From: Firmicutes bacterium HGW-Firmicutes-9
GTDB lineage: Bacteria; Bacillota; Clostridia; Christensenellales; CAG-138
Length of the DNA stretch: 63,962 nt
Assembly: GCA_002841395.1 (NCBI GenBank)
Contig: PGZM01000011.1
Coordinates: 1 to 63,962, forward strand
Direction of reading: 5' to 3'
Shown here: positions 33,035-41,838 of the stretch, piece after piece
Position numbering within the stretch: position 1 is the stretch's first letter
Layout: each line of letters opens with the position of its first letter
The notes under the pieces: generated by a model
What the model was told of the DNA's origin: nothing
What the model saw: only the letters and a program-made list of their open reading frames with translations
Database searches by the model: none
Made by a program: the position numbers and the translations under genes

Positions 33035-33872
33035 CGCGCTGCTTACGCTTGCGCCGGATGCGCCGAGCTATAGCGAGAATCCGGAGATTCTCTATCTACT
33101 GCTAGAGGAGCGCATTCGCCGTTATACGATGGGAGACAGCACATCCGTACCCGTCGATACCGCAAGACGGCTACTGGAGTCGATCCTGTATTGCCTGGAC
33201 ATTCAGCGAAGAGCGGACAAGAATGCTTTGCCGGATTCCGCACCAATGAAGACAAGATGGCAGGCGGGCGTGGATGCTGCAAAACGCACCGCAAAGCGCG
33301 CAAAGCTTCTTCTGCTACAGGCGCAGCGCACGCCGCCGCCGCTGTCCAACACGGCGTATTGCGACACGCTGACTGCGCTACCTGCATTCTTTGCGGGGTA
33401 TGACGCGGATTTCTTTGCGCAGGAGATACCCTGTTCGTTTGACTATCCGCTGTGCCAGCCTGTCTCGGATGCGCTGTTTGGCGCGGAATACATACAGGAC
33501 TTTCTGAGGCGAATGCTTGCGGAAAACGCGTTTTTGCGTGCATTTTCGGCAGATGCGCTGCTGTCCCTCTATGAGAAGTATTACATCGATTATGCGGATC
33601 TGCTGGTCAATCTCTATTTGCCCGCCGCGGAGATGGCGACGCTTTGCGCGCTGTCCGGAGCGCCGGTTCGCGCTCTTTCTCTGACGCCGGAGCAGCTGGC
33701 ATCCATCAATCAAAAGCTCCTCTCGATTAACGATGCGGAAGCGCGGCAGAGGATGGAGGACGCAGCAGATAGTGCGCTATTCGAGTTGGGACTGACCAGC
33801 GATTTTCTTTGCGCCTACACAAAACAAGCCGCGCGGGATCTTCTCGTGCGTCTTCGTGCAACATGCGAATAA
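33012..33872 (+). CDS. DUF6179-like protein
   Basis: This 286-aa protein is rich in helices and has the segment FFAQEIPCSFDYPLCQP that I associate with DUF6179. An early YLLLEERIRRYTMGDSTSVP and ARRLLESILYCLDI are also typical. Its role is unknown, but the DUF6323/DUF6179 pair recurs in Clostridia. I chose the ATG at 33012, six bases after GGAGG, over the one at 33006, which abuts the ribosome site. Confidence 0.72.
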   Translation: MTNETTSNALLTLAPDAPSYSENPEILYLLLEERIRRYTMGDSTSVPVDTARRLLESILYCLDIQRRADKNALPDSAPMKTRWQAGVDAAKRTAKRAKLLLLQAQRTPPPLSNTAYCDTLTALPAFFAGYDADFFAQEIPCSFDYPLCQPVSDALFGAEYIQDFLRRMLAENAFLRAFSADALLSLYEKYYIDYADLLVNLYLPAAEMATLCALSGAPVRALSLTPEQLASINQKLLSINDAEARQRMEDAADSALFELGLTSDFLCAYTKQAARDLLVRLRATCE

Positions 33873-33893
33873 AACAACTATCGGAATTTTATC

Positions 33894-33917
33894 GGGCGGA
33901 TTCATCCGCGCTTTTTA
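33894..33917 (+). terminator. Terminator after DUF6179-like gene
   Basis: GCGGAT-tc-ATCCGC followed by GCTTTTT. Confidence 0.65.
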
Positions 33918-33930
33918 CCGAAATCATTAA

Positions 33931-34113
33931 CCCTCGGCGCAAACCACCATATTGCTGCATCTATCAGCAAAAATAAACAAAGAAACAACCCGCAGCACAA
34001 ACCAATATATTGCTGCCTCAAGCAGTAAATATAAAACATAAAAAGCTCGCAGCACAAACCACAATATTGCTGCTTTCAGCAGTAACATAAAACAAAGAAA
34101 TAGCCCGCAACGC
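33931..34113. repeat. Tandem 57-58-bp repeat, three copies and a fragment
   Basis: Units start near 33931, 33989, 34046 and (partial) 34104. Each begins CCCGCAGCACAAACC-like, then ATATTGCTGC, a small CTGC-n5-GCAG hairpin, and an AT-rich tail (ATAAAACAAAGAAA). Copies differ by several substitutions, so the array is old or relaxed. Confidence 0.85.
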
Positions 34114-34260
34114 TCGATGGGGGAAAGAGTGCTGCGGGCTTATGCTGTTGCGTGACGACAGTGGAAAGAGGGGGGGGGAGGTTACTCCCGTCACGCAGCC
34201 ATGCGGATTCGCAGGCGGAGGCGCCATGGGAGAGGCGATGCGCCCTGCGAAGTTGCACGC
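34104..34260. ncRNA. Folded non-coding stretch with G9 tract
   Basis: Consecutive inverted repeats are present: AGCCCGCA...TGCGGGCT (34103-34140), TGCGTGACG (34149-34157) with CGTCACGCA (34189-34197), and TTCGCAGG (34208-34215) with CCTGCGAA (34244-34251). A run of nine G lies at 34170-34178 inside the second loop. No open frame has a ribosome site. It may be a structured RNA or a mobile palindromic element. Confidence 0.45.
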
Positions 34261-34332
34261 GTTAGGGAAATGGATCTACGATTGGTCGTTTTTGCCTACG
34301 CAGTTGCCGCAAAAGCGTAAGCCTTTTCTCGA

Positions 34333-35502
34333 TTAACCTTCGTAACGGAGGGCTTCGATCGGGTGCTTGTTTGCTGCTTTGTTCGCCGGATACAACCCGA
34401 AGATCAAACCGATGATCGAGGAGAACCCGACCGCGAGCAATACCACACCGATCGACATCGAGAACGCGATGGTCTTTGCGATTACTGTCGCGACTTCCAG
34501 AATCAGCCAGGAGAGCGCGAGACCCAACAGACAACCCATCAGGCTGACCATGAGCGCTTCGATCAGGAATTGCATCATGATGCTCTTCTTGCCCGCGCCG
34601 ATGGCTTTGCGGATGCCGATCTCCTTGGTACGCTCGGTGACGGATACCAGCATGATGTTCATGATGCCGATGCCGCCGACCAGCAGCGAAATCGCCGCGA
34701 TGCCGCCCAGCAGCAGCGAGAGCGTTCCTGTGACGGTGCTCATCGCGTCGGAGATGCTGCTCATGTTCATGAGCCGGAATGCGTCTTCGTCCTGATTGAA
34801 CCGCGCGAGCATAAAGCTCTCGACCTGGCTTTCGGTCTCGTCTGTATTCCCGCCGGGAGAAACGGACAGCGCAGTCACATACGGCTCATCCGCCATGCGG
34901 GATTCGACCGTGAACGGCGCATAGGCGGAGTAACCGCCGATCATGGAGGCAAACAGCGAAGTGTCCTCCTCCAGCACGCCCACAACCAGGAAGCTGCGGC
35001 CGCCGATGGTGAGCTGTTCGCCCACGACGTCTGCTTTTCCGAACAGTTCTTCGGCTGTGTTATAGGCAAGCACCGTGACATACGAGGCGTTCTCTACGTC
35101 CGCGGTCTTAAGGAAACGACCATACTTCATATGAAGTCCCTGTACATTATAATACGCGGGGGTCGTGCCATACAAGGACACCGTTACATCCGAGTAACCG
35201 AATTTTGCGGTGGCGTTCATGCTGCCAGAAGGCGCTGCCTCGCCGACGGCGTCCAGCACCGCGAGCTCGTCCAGATCCTCCAGCCGCATGGGAGAACCCT
35301 TGTCGTCCCTGATGTTGACGGTGACCATATCGTTTCCGAGCGCGGTGATTTCGCTGGTGACCGCGCCGGTTGCGCCGTTGACGAGGGAGACCAGTACCAC
35401 AAGCGCCATCACGCCGATGATGATGCCGAGCATGGTCAGAAACGAGCGCATCTTGTTGGAGGTGATTGCCTCCCATGCCATCTTGATCGATTGCACAATC
35501 AT
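34333..35502 (-). CDS. MacB-like ABC transporter permease
   Basis: This 389-aa protein has one N-terminal helix, a large extracytoplasmic MacB_PCD domain (about residues 45-260), and three C-terminal helices with the FtsX signature. Key segments are NKMRSFLTMLGIIIGVMALV, VGGIGIMNIMLVSVTERTKEIG and RKAIGA. It acts with the ATPase (35499-36191) and the HlyD-like adaptor as a MacAB-type exporter of peptides, antibiotics or lipids. Its ATG overlaps the ATPase stop by 4 bp. Confidence 0.92.
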   Translation of the reverse strand: MIVQSIKMAWEAITSNKMRSFLTMLGIIIGVMALVVLVSLVNGATGAVTSEITALGNDMVTVNIRDDKGSPMRLEDLDELAVLDAVGEAAPSGSMNATAKFGYSDVTVSLYGTTPAYYNVQGLHMKYGRFLKTADVENASYVTVLAYNTAEELFGKADVVGEQLTIGGRSFLVVGVLEEDTSLFASMIGGYSAYAPFTVESRMADEPYVTALSVSPGGNTDETESQVESFMLARFNQDEDAFRLMNMSSISDAMSTVTGTLSLLLGGIAAISLLVGGIGIMNIMLVSVTERTKEIGIRKAIGAGKKSIMMQFLIEALMVSLMGCLLGLALSWLILEVATVIAKTIAFSMSIGVVLLAVGFSSIIGLIFGLYPANKAANKHPIEALRYEG

Positions 35503-36191
35503 GCGCCCACCTCCGTCACTCTGCCGTCCATGATGTTGATGCGCCGCTGTGCCTGGCTTGCGATCTTCGGGTCATGCGTAATCAGTACTATGGTGTTTCC
35601 CGCACGGTGCAGCTCGTGAAACAGCGCGAGGATGTCCTCGCCCGTCTTGCTGTCGAGATTGCCTGTGGGCTCGTCCGCCAGCAGGATCGCGGGATTGGTT
35701 GCCAGCGCGCGGGCGATTGCCACACGCTGCTGCTGACCACCGGAGAGCTCCGTGGGTTTATGATTGCTGCGGTCAGTCAAGCCGACGCGTGCGAGCGCTT
35801 GGGCTGCCTGCTCTCTGCGGTCACCCATGTGGATGCGCTGATAGATCAGCGGGAGTTCGACGTTAGCAAGCGCGCTCATACGCGATAGCAGATTGAAGTT
35901 CTGGAAGATAAAACCGATCTTCTTGTTGCGGATGCGCGCAAGCTCCTCTTCGGAGTACTGCTCGATGGACTGTCCGTCGAGGATGTATTCGCCGCTGTCC
36001 GCCACGTCGAGGCAACCGATGATGTTCATCAGCGTGCTCTTGCCGCTGCCGGACGGGCCGATGATGCTGACAAATTCTCCTTCGCGGATGGTCAGGTTTG
36101 CGCCATCAAGCGCGCGCACCTCCTCTCCGCCGACCGTATATACCTTCGTGATATCGGTCATCGTGATGATGGGACGTGATTCGGAAGACAT
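35499..36191 (-). CDS. MacB/LolD-type ABC transporter ATP-binding protein
   Basis: This 230-aa ATPase has Walker A GPSGSGKST, signature LSGGQQQR, Walker B ILLADEP and switch His (LITHD). The FIFQNFNLL Q-loop is typical of the LolD/MacB group. It powers the adjacent permease. The ATG at 36191 comes directly after the stop of the adaptor gene (TGA-C-ATG), so the genes are coupled. Confidence 0.95.
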   Translation of the reverse strand: MSSESRPIITMTDITKVYTVGGEEVRALDGANLTIREGEFVSIIGPSGSGKSTLMNIIGCLDVADSGEYILDGQSIEQYSEEELARIRNKKIGFIFQNFNLLSRMSALANVELPLIYQRIHMGDRREQAAQALARVGLTDRSNHKPTELSGGQQQRVAIARALATNPAILLADEPTGNLDSKTGEDILALFHELHRAGNTIVLITHDPKIASQAQRRINIMDGRVTEVGA

Positions 36192-36192
36192 G

Positions 36193-37731
36193 TCACTCAC
36201 CACCGTTCGCGGTACCGCCCTGCTGCATATTGTCATAGCGGTTTGCGCTATAGTTCATGCCGGGAATCTTGGGGATAGCCGCTTTGTCGAGATACCATAC
36301 CTCGTCGCCTGCAACAAGTCCGCTGAGAACCTCGGCATTCGTGCCGTCGGAAAGACCCGTCGTGATGTCGCGGCGGACGATTTCGCCTGCTGCGTTTTTC
36401 ACGTTGACATAGGAGCCTGTCGAGTCTTCGATGATCAGCTCGACCGGGATGAGCGGCACGTTCTGTTTCGATGCGGTGAGGATGACGGCGCTGCCGTTCA
36501 TGCCTTCGAGCAAGCGGGCTTCGTTATTGAGCGTCACCTCGACCGGATAGGTCGTGATGCTGCCGCTGACGGTGCCGATGCGGGAGATGTGGCTCACGAT
36601 CGCGTCAAAGCTCTCGCCCGGATAGGCGTCCAGCGTGACGGTCGCGCTCTGATCTACCGCGACTGAGTTGATATCGAGCTCGTCCGCGTCGATGACGAGT
36701 TTCACCGCGCCGCCAGTATGCAAGACAAACGCGTCGGACAATAGATCACCGGTAGCGTTGGCGGGCACATCCGTGTTTTTGCTGATCATGACGTCCTGAA
36801 TGGTCGCATCCGTGGGAGCGAGCACGCGGGGGTCCTGAATGTAGGCGAGAATCTGCGCATACAGTGCAGCTTTCTCGGTGCGGTCTGCAAAGTTGGTGTT
36901 ATAGCTTGCGCCGGCGGGCGCGTTCTCCAGCGTAAACATCTTGTGGTTTGCGTAGATGAGGGTGTTTTCTTCCACGTCGATATCCGTAATCTCGCCGCCT
37001 GCTGCCAGCACGGCAACAGGTGCGTGGATGAGCAGCGTGCCTTCTCCAAGGAGCGTATCGCCGTCAAACACCTGCGCCTGGCTCATGTAAGGCGTGCCGT
37101 TGTCGGTCAACGTAACGAGATAACCCGTTGCGGTCTTTTCAAACAGCATACCTTTGGCTTTGCCGCCGTCCCAGCGGACGGAGACGCTGCTGTAGAGCGG
37201 GAGCTGCGCGTCGGTCTCGATCGTGACCATCATCTTCTCATCGCTGGAGAGGAGGGCCAGCGCGCCATACTCGCTGATGACGGTACGGGTGTCGTCGCCG
37301 ACCGCCGCGGGCAGATATTTCACGCGGCCGCGGACGGGCGCTTTGATCTGCGTGACGTCGCTGCGGGAGGCGATCTGGCGGTCCAGCGAGCTCAGCTCGG
37401 TGCTGACCTGTGCCGCAGCTTCACGCAGAGAGTCGATATCGAGTGTTGCGAGCACATCGCCCGCCTTTACGATGTCGCCTGCTTTGGCGGGTACGCTCTC
37501 GACCAGCACGCCTGCGGGCAGCTGCAGCGTCTCGCTGTCTGCCGAGGAGAGGCGACCGCTGCCAGTAATTGTGCGTTCAACGGTTCCGTTTTCGACCGTA
37601 TACGAAGTGTATACAGGTTTGGCTGCACTCCGAACTGCGTTGATGAGTACGAGCGAGCCGATGGCGATGGTGAGTACCACCGCAATCAAAACCCAGAGCC
37701 AGACGCGTGTCTTTTTCTTCTTTGTAGGCAT
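36193..37731 (-). CDS. MacA/HlyD-like efflux adaptor protein
   Basis: This 512-aa protein has an N-terminal anchor helix (about residues 10-33) and a lipoyl-like/barrel-sandwich segment (GRLSSADSETLQLPAGVLVE...VKAGDVLATLD). A beta-barrel domain near LVIDADELDINSVAVDQSAT and a C-terminal membrane-proximal domain follow. It links the permease to its substrate outside the membrane. It is longer than usual MacA and carries an unusual middle insert (about residues 130-310). AAAGGAA ribosome site. First gene of the transporter operon, 139 bp after the kinase gene. Confidence 0.88.
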   Translation of the reverse strand: MPTKKKKTRVWLWVLIAVVLTIAIGSLVLINAVRSAAKPVYTSYTVENGTVERTITGSGRLSSADSETLQLPAGVLVESVPAKAGDIVKAGDVLATLDIDSLREAAAQVSTELSSLDRQIASRSDVTQIKAPVRGRVKYLPAAVGDDTRTVISEYGALALLSSDEKMMVTIETDAQLPLYSSVSVRWDGGKAKGMLFEKTATGYLVTLTDNGTPYMSQAQVFDGDTLLGEGTLLIHAPVAVLAAGGEITDIDVEENTLIYANHKMFTLENAPAGASYNTNFADRTEKAALYAQILAYIQDPRVLAPTDATIQDVMISKNTDVPANATGDLLSDAFVLHTGGAVKLVIDADELDINSVAVDQSATVTLDAYPGESFDAIVSHISRIGTVSGSITTYPVEVTLNNEARLLEGMNGSAVILTASKQNVPLIPVELIIEDSTGSYVNVKNAAGEIVRRDITTGLSDGTNAEVLSGLVAGDEVWYLDKAAIPKIPGMNYSANRYDNMQQGGTANGGE

Positions 37732-37870
37732 TGTCTTCTATTTCCTTTCGTATTGCCTCCGGAGCATACCGGAGCCTGTTTTTTCTTTTTACGCGCCTAT
37801 CGTAACGACCGAACGTGAACGCAAGAAAAACTGTGCACAATGAAATTTGTCATTTTCGTGAAACGCGGAT

Positions 37871-38929
37871 TTATCGCAGCGGAAGCGTAACCGTGAACTC
37901 CGTGCCCGCGCCTTCTTCGCTCTTACAGCTAAGATTGCCGCCGTGGAGCGTGACAACCCGCATCGCGATGGAAAGCCCCAAGCCGTTGCCGGCTGCCGAA
38001 TGCGAGGGGTCTCCCTGATAAAACTTATCGAATATATGACGTTGCACCTCTTCGGAGATGCCGTAGCCGTCGTCGCGTATCACGAACTCCGCCGAGTTCT
38101 CACGTTGGCGCAGCCGGATATCGACATTGCCGCCTTCGGGCGTGAACTTCACCGCGTTGTCGATGAGGTTGAGCCAAACCTGACTCAAAAGCTCCTCGTC
38201 GCCTTCCAGTATCACTTCATCCAGCTCGACGGTGAGGTTCAGACCGCGCTCTTCCCACTTGCTCTCAAACAATAGCACGCATCGGCGCACCTGCTCCGTC
38301 AGGTCAAAGCTCGTGCGGCTTGCAAGAATCGCCTGCTTTTCCACGCGGGAGAGGTTTAATACGTTCGTCGCAAGCTGCGCTAGACGCGAGGATTCGTGGA
38401 TGATGATGTCGAGATATTCCTGCCGTTGCTCCGGCGGAATGTCATCGTGTTTGAGCTCTTCTGCAAAGCCCTTGATCGAAACAATCGGCGTCTTGAACTC
38501 GTGCGAAAAGCTATCGACAAAGTCGGAACGCAGCATCTCGATGCTGCCGAGTTCTTCCGCCATGCGGTTAAAACTGGTCGACAAATCGTTAAACGAGCTC
38601 ACGCCGGAGAGATTAAGCCGCACAGAGAAGTCGCCCGCGGCAAGCCGGTTGATCGCGTCGATGACGCGGCGCAAGGGCTTAAGCGGAAAACGGCTGATCA
38701 TAAAGGAGACCACGGTGCCGACCACGACGCTGATGATCAACAGCATCATGATGGGCAGCAGCGGTTCCTGCCGGGATAGCTTTGCGATATTGATCGCGTT
38801 TGTGCGAACCAGCAGCACGCCGATGGCGAAGATGACAATCGAGGTGATCGTCAGGATCATGAACACCACGACGGAGAACAGCGCGGTTAAACCAAACCGC
38901 TGGTGCTTCAGTTTCTGTTCGTGCTTCAT
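37871..38929 (-). CDS. Sensor histidine kinase
   Basis: This 352-aa membrane kinase has two helices (about residues 17-43 and 57-78) with only a short extracytoplasmic loop. A HAMP domain (80-135), H-box FSHEFKTPI, N-box NLIDNAVKF, G1 DDGYGI and G2 GNGLGLSIA follow. The small sensor loop suggests it senses membrane stress or the transporter itself. The ATG overlaps the response-regulator stop by 4 bp. It probably controls the downstream efflux operon (inference from position). Confidence 0.94.
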   Translation of the reverse strand: MKHEQKLKHQRFGLTALFSVVVFMILTITSIVIFAIGVLLVRTNAINIAKLSRQEPLLPIMMLLIISVVVGTVVSFMISRFPLKPLRRVIDAINRLAAGDFSVRLNLSGVSSFNDLSTSFNRMAEELGSIEMLRSDFVDSFSHEFKTPIVSIKGFAEELKHDDIPPEQRQEYLDIIIHESSRLAQLATNVLNLSRVEKQAILASRTSFDLTEQVRRCVLLFESKWEERGLNLTVELDEVILEGDEELLSQVWLNLIDNAVKFTPEGGNVDIRLRQRENSAEFVIRDDGYGISEEVQRHIFDKFYQGDPSHSAAGNGLGLSIAMRVVTLHGGNLSCKSEEGAGTEFTVTLPLR

Positions 38930-39600
38930 GCCTTTTTCACCGCCTTGTAGCCGAGTCCCCGCACGGAGACCAGATCGAATTCCGGATAGTGCTCAAATCG
39001 TCTGCGCAGGCGATTGATGTGTACGTTGACCGTCGTGTCGCCGCTTTCGGATTCCATACCCCAGATTTCGTCCATCAGCTGGATACGCGTGAAGATTTTA
39101 TCCGGGTAGGAGAGGAGTTTATATAGCAGGTAAAACTCTTTCTGCGGAAGTGTCTGGTGATCGTCTCCGCGGGTGACCGTCAGTGCGTCGTAGTCCAGCT
39201 CAACTGTACCGATGACGAGTTTGCGCTCGTTGATGATGCGGGAGCGGCGCAACAGCGCTTTGATGCGCAGAAGCATCTCCTCTGTGTCTACGGGCTTGGT
39301 CATGTAGTCGTCTGTTCCGACGAGGAAGCCTTTTTTCTTATCCGCAGGCAGTTGTTTTGCGGTGACCATCAAGATCGGCACCGTGTTCCCTGCACGGCGC
39401 AGCTCGTCCGTAAACGCGTAGCCGTCCATGCCGGGCATCATGATGTCCAGCAGGATCAGATCGATGTGGTGCGCGTCCATGACGGCGAGCGCATCCTCTC
39501 CGTTGACCGCGGTCAGTACGGAGTATTCCGCGCGCTCCAGCACGGCTTTCATCAGTTTTCTAGCGTTTGTGTCGTCTTCGACAACCAATATCTGAAACAT
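38926..39600 (-). CDS. OmpR-family response regulator
   Basis: This 224-aa protein has a receiver domain with VVEDD, phospho-acceptor Asp in LILLDIMMPGMDG, Thr in VTAK and Lys in TKPVD. A winged-helix DNA-binding domain (about residues 130-222) ends SVRGLGYKAVKKA. It is cotranscribed with the kinase. AAAGGGA ribosome site. The likely targets are the MacAB-like genes downstream. Confidence 0.95.
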   Translation of the reverse strand: MFQILVVEDDTNARKLMKAVLERAEYSVLTAVNGEDALAVMDAHHIDLILLDIMMPGMDGYAFTDELRRAGNTVPILMVTAKQLPADKKKGFLVGTDDYMTKPVDTEEMLLRIKALLRRSRIINERKLVIGTVELDYDALTVTRGDDHQTLPQKEFYLLYKLLSYPDKIFTRIQLMDEIWGMESESGDTTVNVHINRLRRRFEHYPEFDLVSVRGLGYKAVKKA

Positions 39601-39770
39601 AACGATCCCTTTATCACGAAGGCACCTTCATACTACCCGCAAAAGCGGGAGAAACAACAATCTGGGCACCGCTATCGTGCGCCCTGTAATATCAGTATAG
39701 CCGGAAAGATGAACGGAAAAGAAACTCCGCCAACATCCGGCGTTTTTGTGGATTTCAGGCGAAGAAAGGA

Positions 39771-40022
39771 TTAACCCTGTAACCCCGCCGCCTGACGTTC
39801 CATGTTTTCGATGACGATATCAAACATCTCGCCGAGCGTTGCGCAATACGCGAGAATTTCCCACGGCTTGTTGGTGTGGAAATGGATCTTGATCAGCGAT
39901 TCGTCGCCGACAGCAAGCAGGCTGTCGCCCTCGAAGGTTGCGGTGATATAGTCAAAGATCTCGTCCTCGTTGAGCTGTTCACCCGTGAGCAGCAGTTGTG
40001 TGTCAAATTTATACTCCAGCAT
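39771..40022 (-). CDS. Stand-alone FakA/DAK-like domain protein
   Basis: This 83-aa protein corresponds to a single domain otherwise found inside fatty-acid kinase FakA and other DhaL-like proteins: YKFDTQLLLTGEQLNEDEIF, then GDSLLAVGDESLIKIHFHTN and ENMERQAAGLQG. Domain fusions imply a role with fatty-acid or dihydroxyacetone-type kinases, but no kinase domain is present. The ATG at 40022 has AAGGAG upstream. The neighbouring genes give no clue. Confidence 0.78.
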   Translation of the reverse strand: MLEYKFDTQLLLTGEQLNEDEIFDYITATFEGDSLLAVGDESLIKIHFHTNKPWEILAYCATLGEMFDIVIENMERQAAGLQG

Positions 40023-40173
40023 ACGGTTCTCCTTGTATGGTTTTTCTTGATACGAACTGGTAACAGTTATCATAGCACCAATTTTGCATGTCAGGCAAGA
40101 AAACGCGCGTTTTGTAACCGGATTGCGTAAAACGGGTGTATACTGATGTTACAAACACAACAAGAGGAGACAC

Positions 40174-40926
40174 ATGGTCGTATTTTACTTTTCCGGCACG
40201 GGCAACTCGCGTTTTGTCGCAGAACATTTCGCAAAAACCGCCGGTGCTGACTGCTACTCGATTGAAGAACCGCTCGACGCGGCTGTACTGCTTAGCCAGG
40301 AGGTGATGGTAGCGTTCTGCTATCCGGTCTACGGCTCGTGTGTCGCGGGGCCGATGCGGGCTTTCGTACAGGCGCGTCAGGCTGAATTGCAGGGCAAACG
40401 ATTTGTGATTCTTGCCACACAACTGCTCTTTTCCGGCAACGGCGCGCAGGCTCTCTGCGCACTCCTGCCCGGCGGTGAGTCGAACGTGGTCTATGCGGAA
40501 CACTTCTTTATGCCGAACAACCTCTGTAACTTCCCCATGTTCTCCGTGACAAATGGAGAGAAAAACACGCGAAAGATCCGGCGCGCGCTGCGAAAAATCG
40601 ACCGCACTGCGGCAGAGATTACCCGCGGCGTCGTCCGCAGGCGCGGATTCCACCCGATCTCCATTCTGCTTGGCAAAAGCCAGAGCGCGTATTGGCCGGC
40701 GATTGAGCAGCGAGCGGCAAGCGATATCCGCGTGAGCGAAGACTGCATCCGCTGCGGCTTGTGCGTTCGTACCTGCCCGACGAAGAACCTGTCGATGGAG
40801 GAAAATGGGGTGCAGCAGCACGGAAAGTGCGCGGTATGCTACCGCTGCGTCAACGCGTGCCCCAAGCAGGCGATTACGACGATGATCCACGAGAAACCGA
40901 AACAACAATACCATGGAATTTCCTAG
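40174..40926 (+). CDS. EFR1-type flavodoxin-ferredoxin fusion protein
   Basis: This 250-aa protein has an N-terminal flavodoxin domain starting VVFYFSGTGNSRFVAEHF (FMN loop) and a C-terminal ferredoxin with two 4Fe-4S sites, CIRCGLCVRTCPT and CAVCYRCVNACPK. Such EFR1 proteins carry electrons in anaerobes, with partners unknown. GAGGAGA ribosome site. It lies immediately upstream of the heliorhodopsin gene on the same strand, 76 bp apart, so cotranscription is possible. Confidence 0.93.
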   Translation: MVVFYFSGTGNSRFVAEHFAKTAGADCYSIEEPLDAAVLLSQEVMVAFCYPVYGSCVAGPMRAFVQARQAELQGKRFVILATQLLFSGNGAQALCALLPGGESNVVYAEHFFMPNNLCNFPMFSVTNGEKNTRKIRRALRKIDRTAAEITRGVVRRRGFHPISILLGKSQSAYWPAIEQRAASDIRVSEDCIRCGLCVRTCPTKNLSMEENGVQQHGKCAVCYRCVNACPKQAITTMIHEKPKQQYHGIS

Positions 40927-41002
40927 AAAATACGTGCGTTTGTCACGGTGAGAACTGTACTATCCGTGTAGATTGTAACTATAAAGGATGGTGTCAAATA
41001 CA

Positions 41003-41782
41003 ATGGAAATAAAGCTAATGAAACTCAGGCGCTTCAATCTGATTATGGGAGCGTTTCACCTGATTCAAGGCGTGGCAATGCTGTTTCTCGCGACGAGTGT
41101 TATCCAGAAGATCGCGGAATTTCAGCCCACGATTACACAAAACTTCCTGACATTTAACACGGCGACACGGTCGCTTGAACTCACCAGCAACGCGCTGTTT
41201 ACCCTGCCATTTGGCATACTCGTGGCCTCATTCCTACTCATCTCCGCGCTGGCGCACTTAATCATCTATCTCAGCGGGGAGAAATACTTAAACGGCATCC
41301 GCGCAGGCATCAACAAATTCCGCTGGTTTGAATATGCGTTGAGCTCGTCGATTATGATCGTGCTCATCAGTACACTCTTCGGCATCTACGACATCGCGTC
41401 ACTCGTGCTCATCTTCGTGGTGAATGCTTCGATGAACCTCTTCGGGCTCGTCATGGAGCAGCTCAACAGCGGCGCGCAGAAGGAAAACGTCAATTGGGGT
41501 CCGTTCGTTTGGGGCTCTATCGCGGGGCTTGCACCCTGGGCGGCGATTCTTCTCTACATGTTCGGCAACGGTAACTTCAACATGGTACCCTGGTTTGTCT
41601 GGGCGATTGTTGGAACATACTTTGTGGCGTTCAATACCTTCCCGATCAACATGATTCTGCAATACAAGCGCGTCGGCAAGTGGGCAGACTATGTCCATGG
41701 CGAGCGCGGCTATATCATCCTCAGCCTCGTTGCGAAATCGCTTCTCGCTTGGCTCGTGCTCTTTGGCGCGATGCAACCGTAA
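41003..41782 (+). CDS. Heliorhodopsin
   Basis: This roughly 259-aa seven-helix protein belongs to the heliorhodopsin family of retinal-binding proteins. Hallmarks: RRFNLIMGAFHLIQG in helix 1; RWFEYALSSSIMIVLIS in helix 3, where Glu110 matches the Schiff-base counterion (Glu107 in HeR 48C12); VNASMNLFG in helix 4; GKWADYVHGERGYI before helix 7; and SLVAKSLLAW in helix 7 with the retinal lysine at 245 (Lys241 in 48C12). Heliorhodopsins are not classical ion pumps and are thought to be light sensors or regulators. Start choice is uncertain among ATGs at 40988, 41003 and 41018. No retinal-synthesis gene is in the window. Confidence 0.95.
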   Translation: MEIKLMKLRRFNLIMGAFHLIQGVAMLFLATSVIQKIAEFQPTITQNFLTFNTATRSLELTSNALFTLPFGILVASFLLISALAHLIIYLSGEKYLNGIRAGINKFRWFEYALSSSIMIVLISTLFGIYDIASLVLIFVVNASMNLFGLVMEQLNSGAQKENVNWGPFVWGSIAGLAPWAAILLYMFGNGNFNMVPWFVWAIVGTYFVAFNTFPINMILQYKRVGKWADYVHGERGYIILSLVAKSLLAWLVLFGAMQP

Positions 41783-41802
41783 GCGAACCTCACTACACAT
41801 AC

Positions 41803-41829
41803 AAAAACCGCCTCAAGGCGGTTTTTTTG
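41803..41829. terminator. Bidirectional terminator after heliorhodopsin gene
   Basis: AAAAACCGCC-tcaa-GGCGGTTTTTTT between convergent genes. Confidence 0.9.
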
Positions 41830-41838
41830 TTGCTCGCG

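Noticed and set aside
34018..34258. Small proteins encoded in the repeat/hairpin region
   Set aside because: Short frames arise from the tandem repeats and palindromes, lack ribosome sites, and have no domain-like composition.
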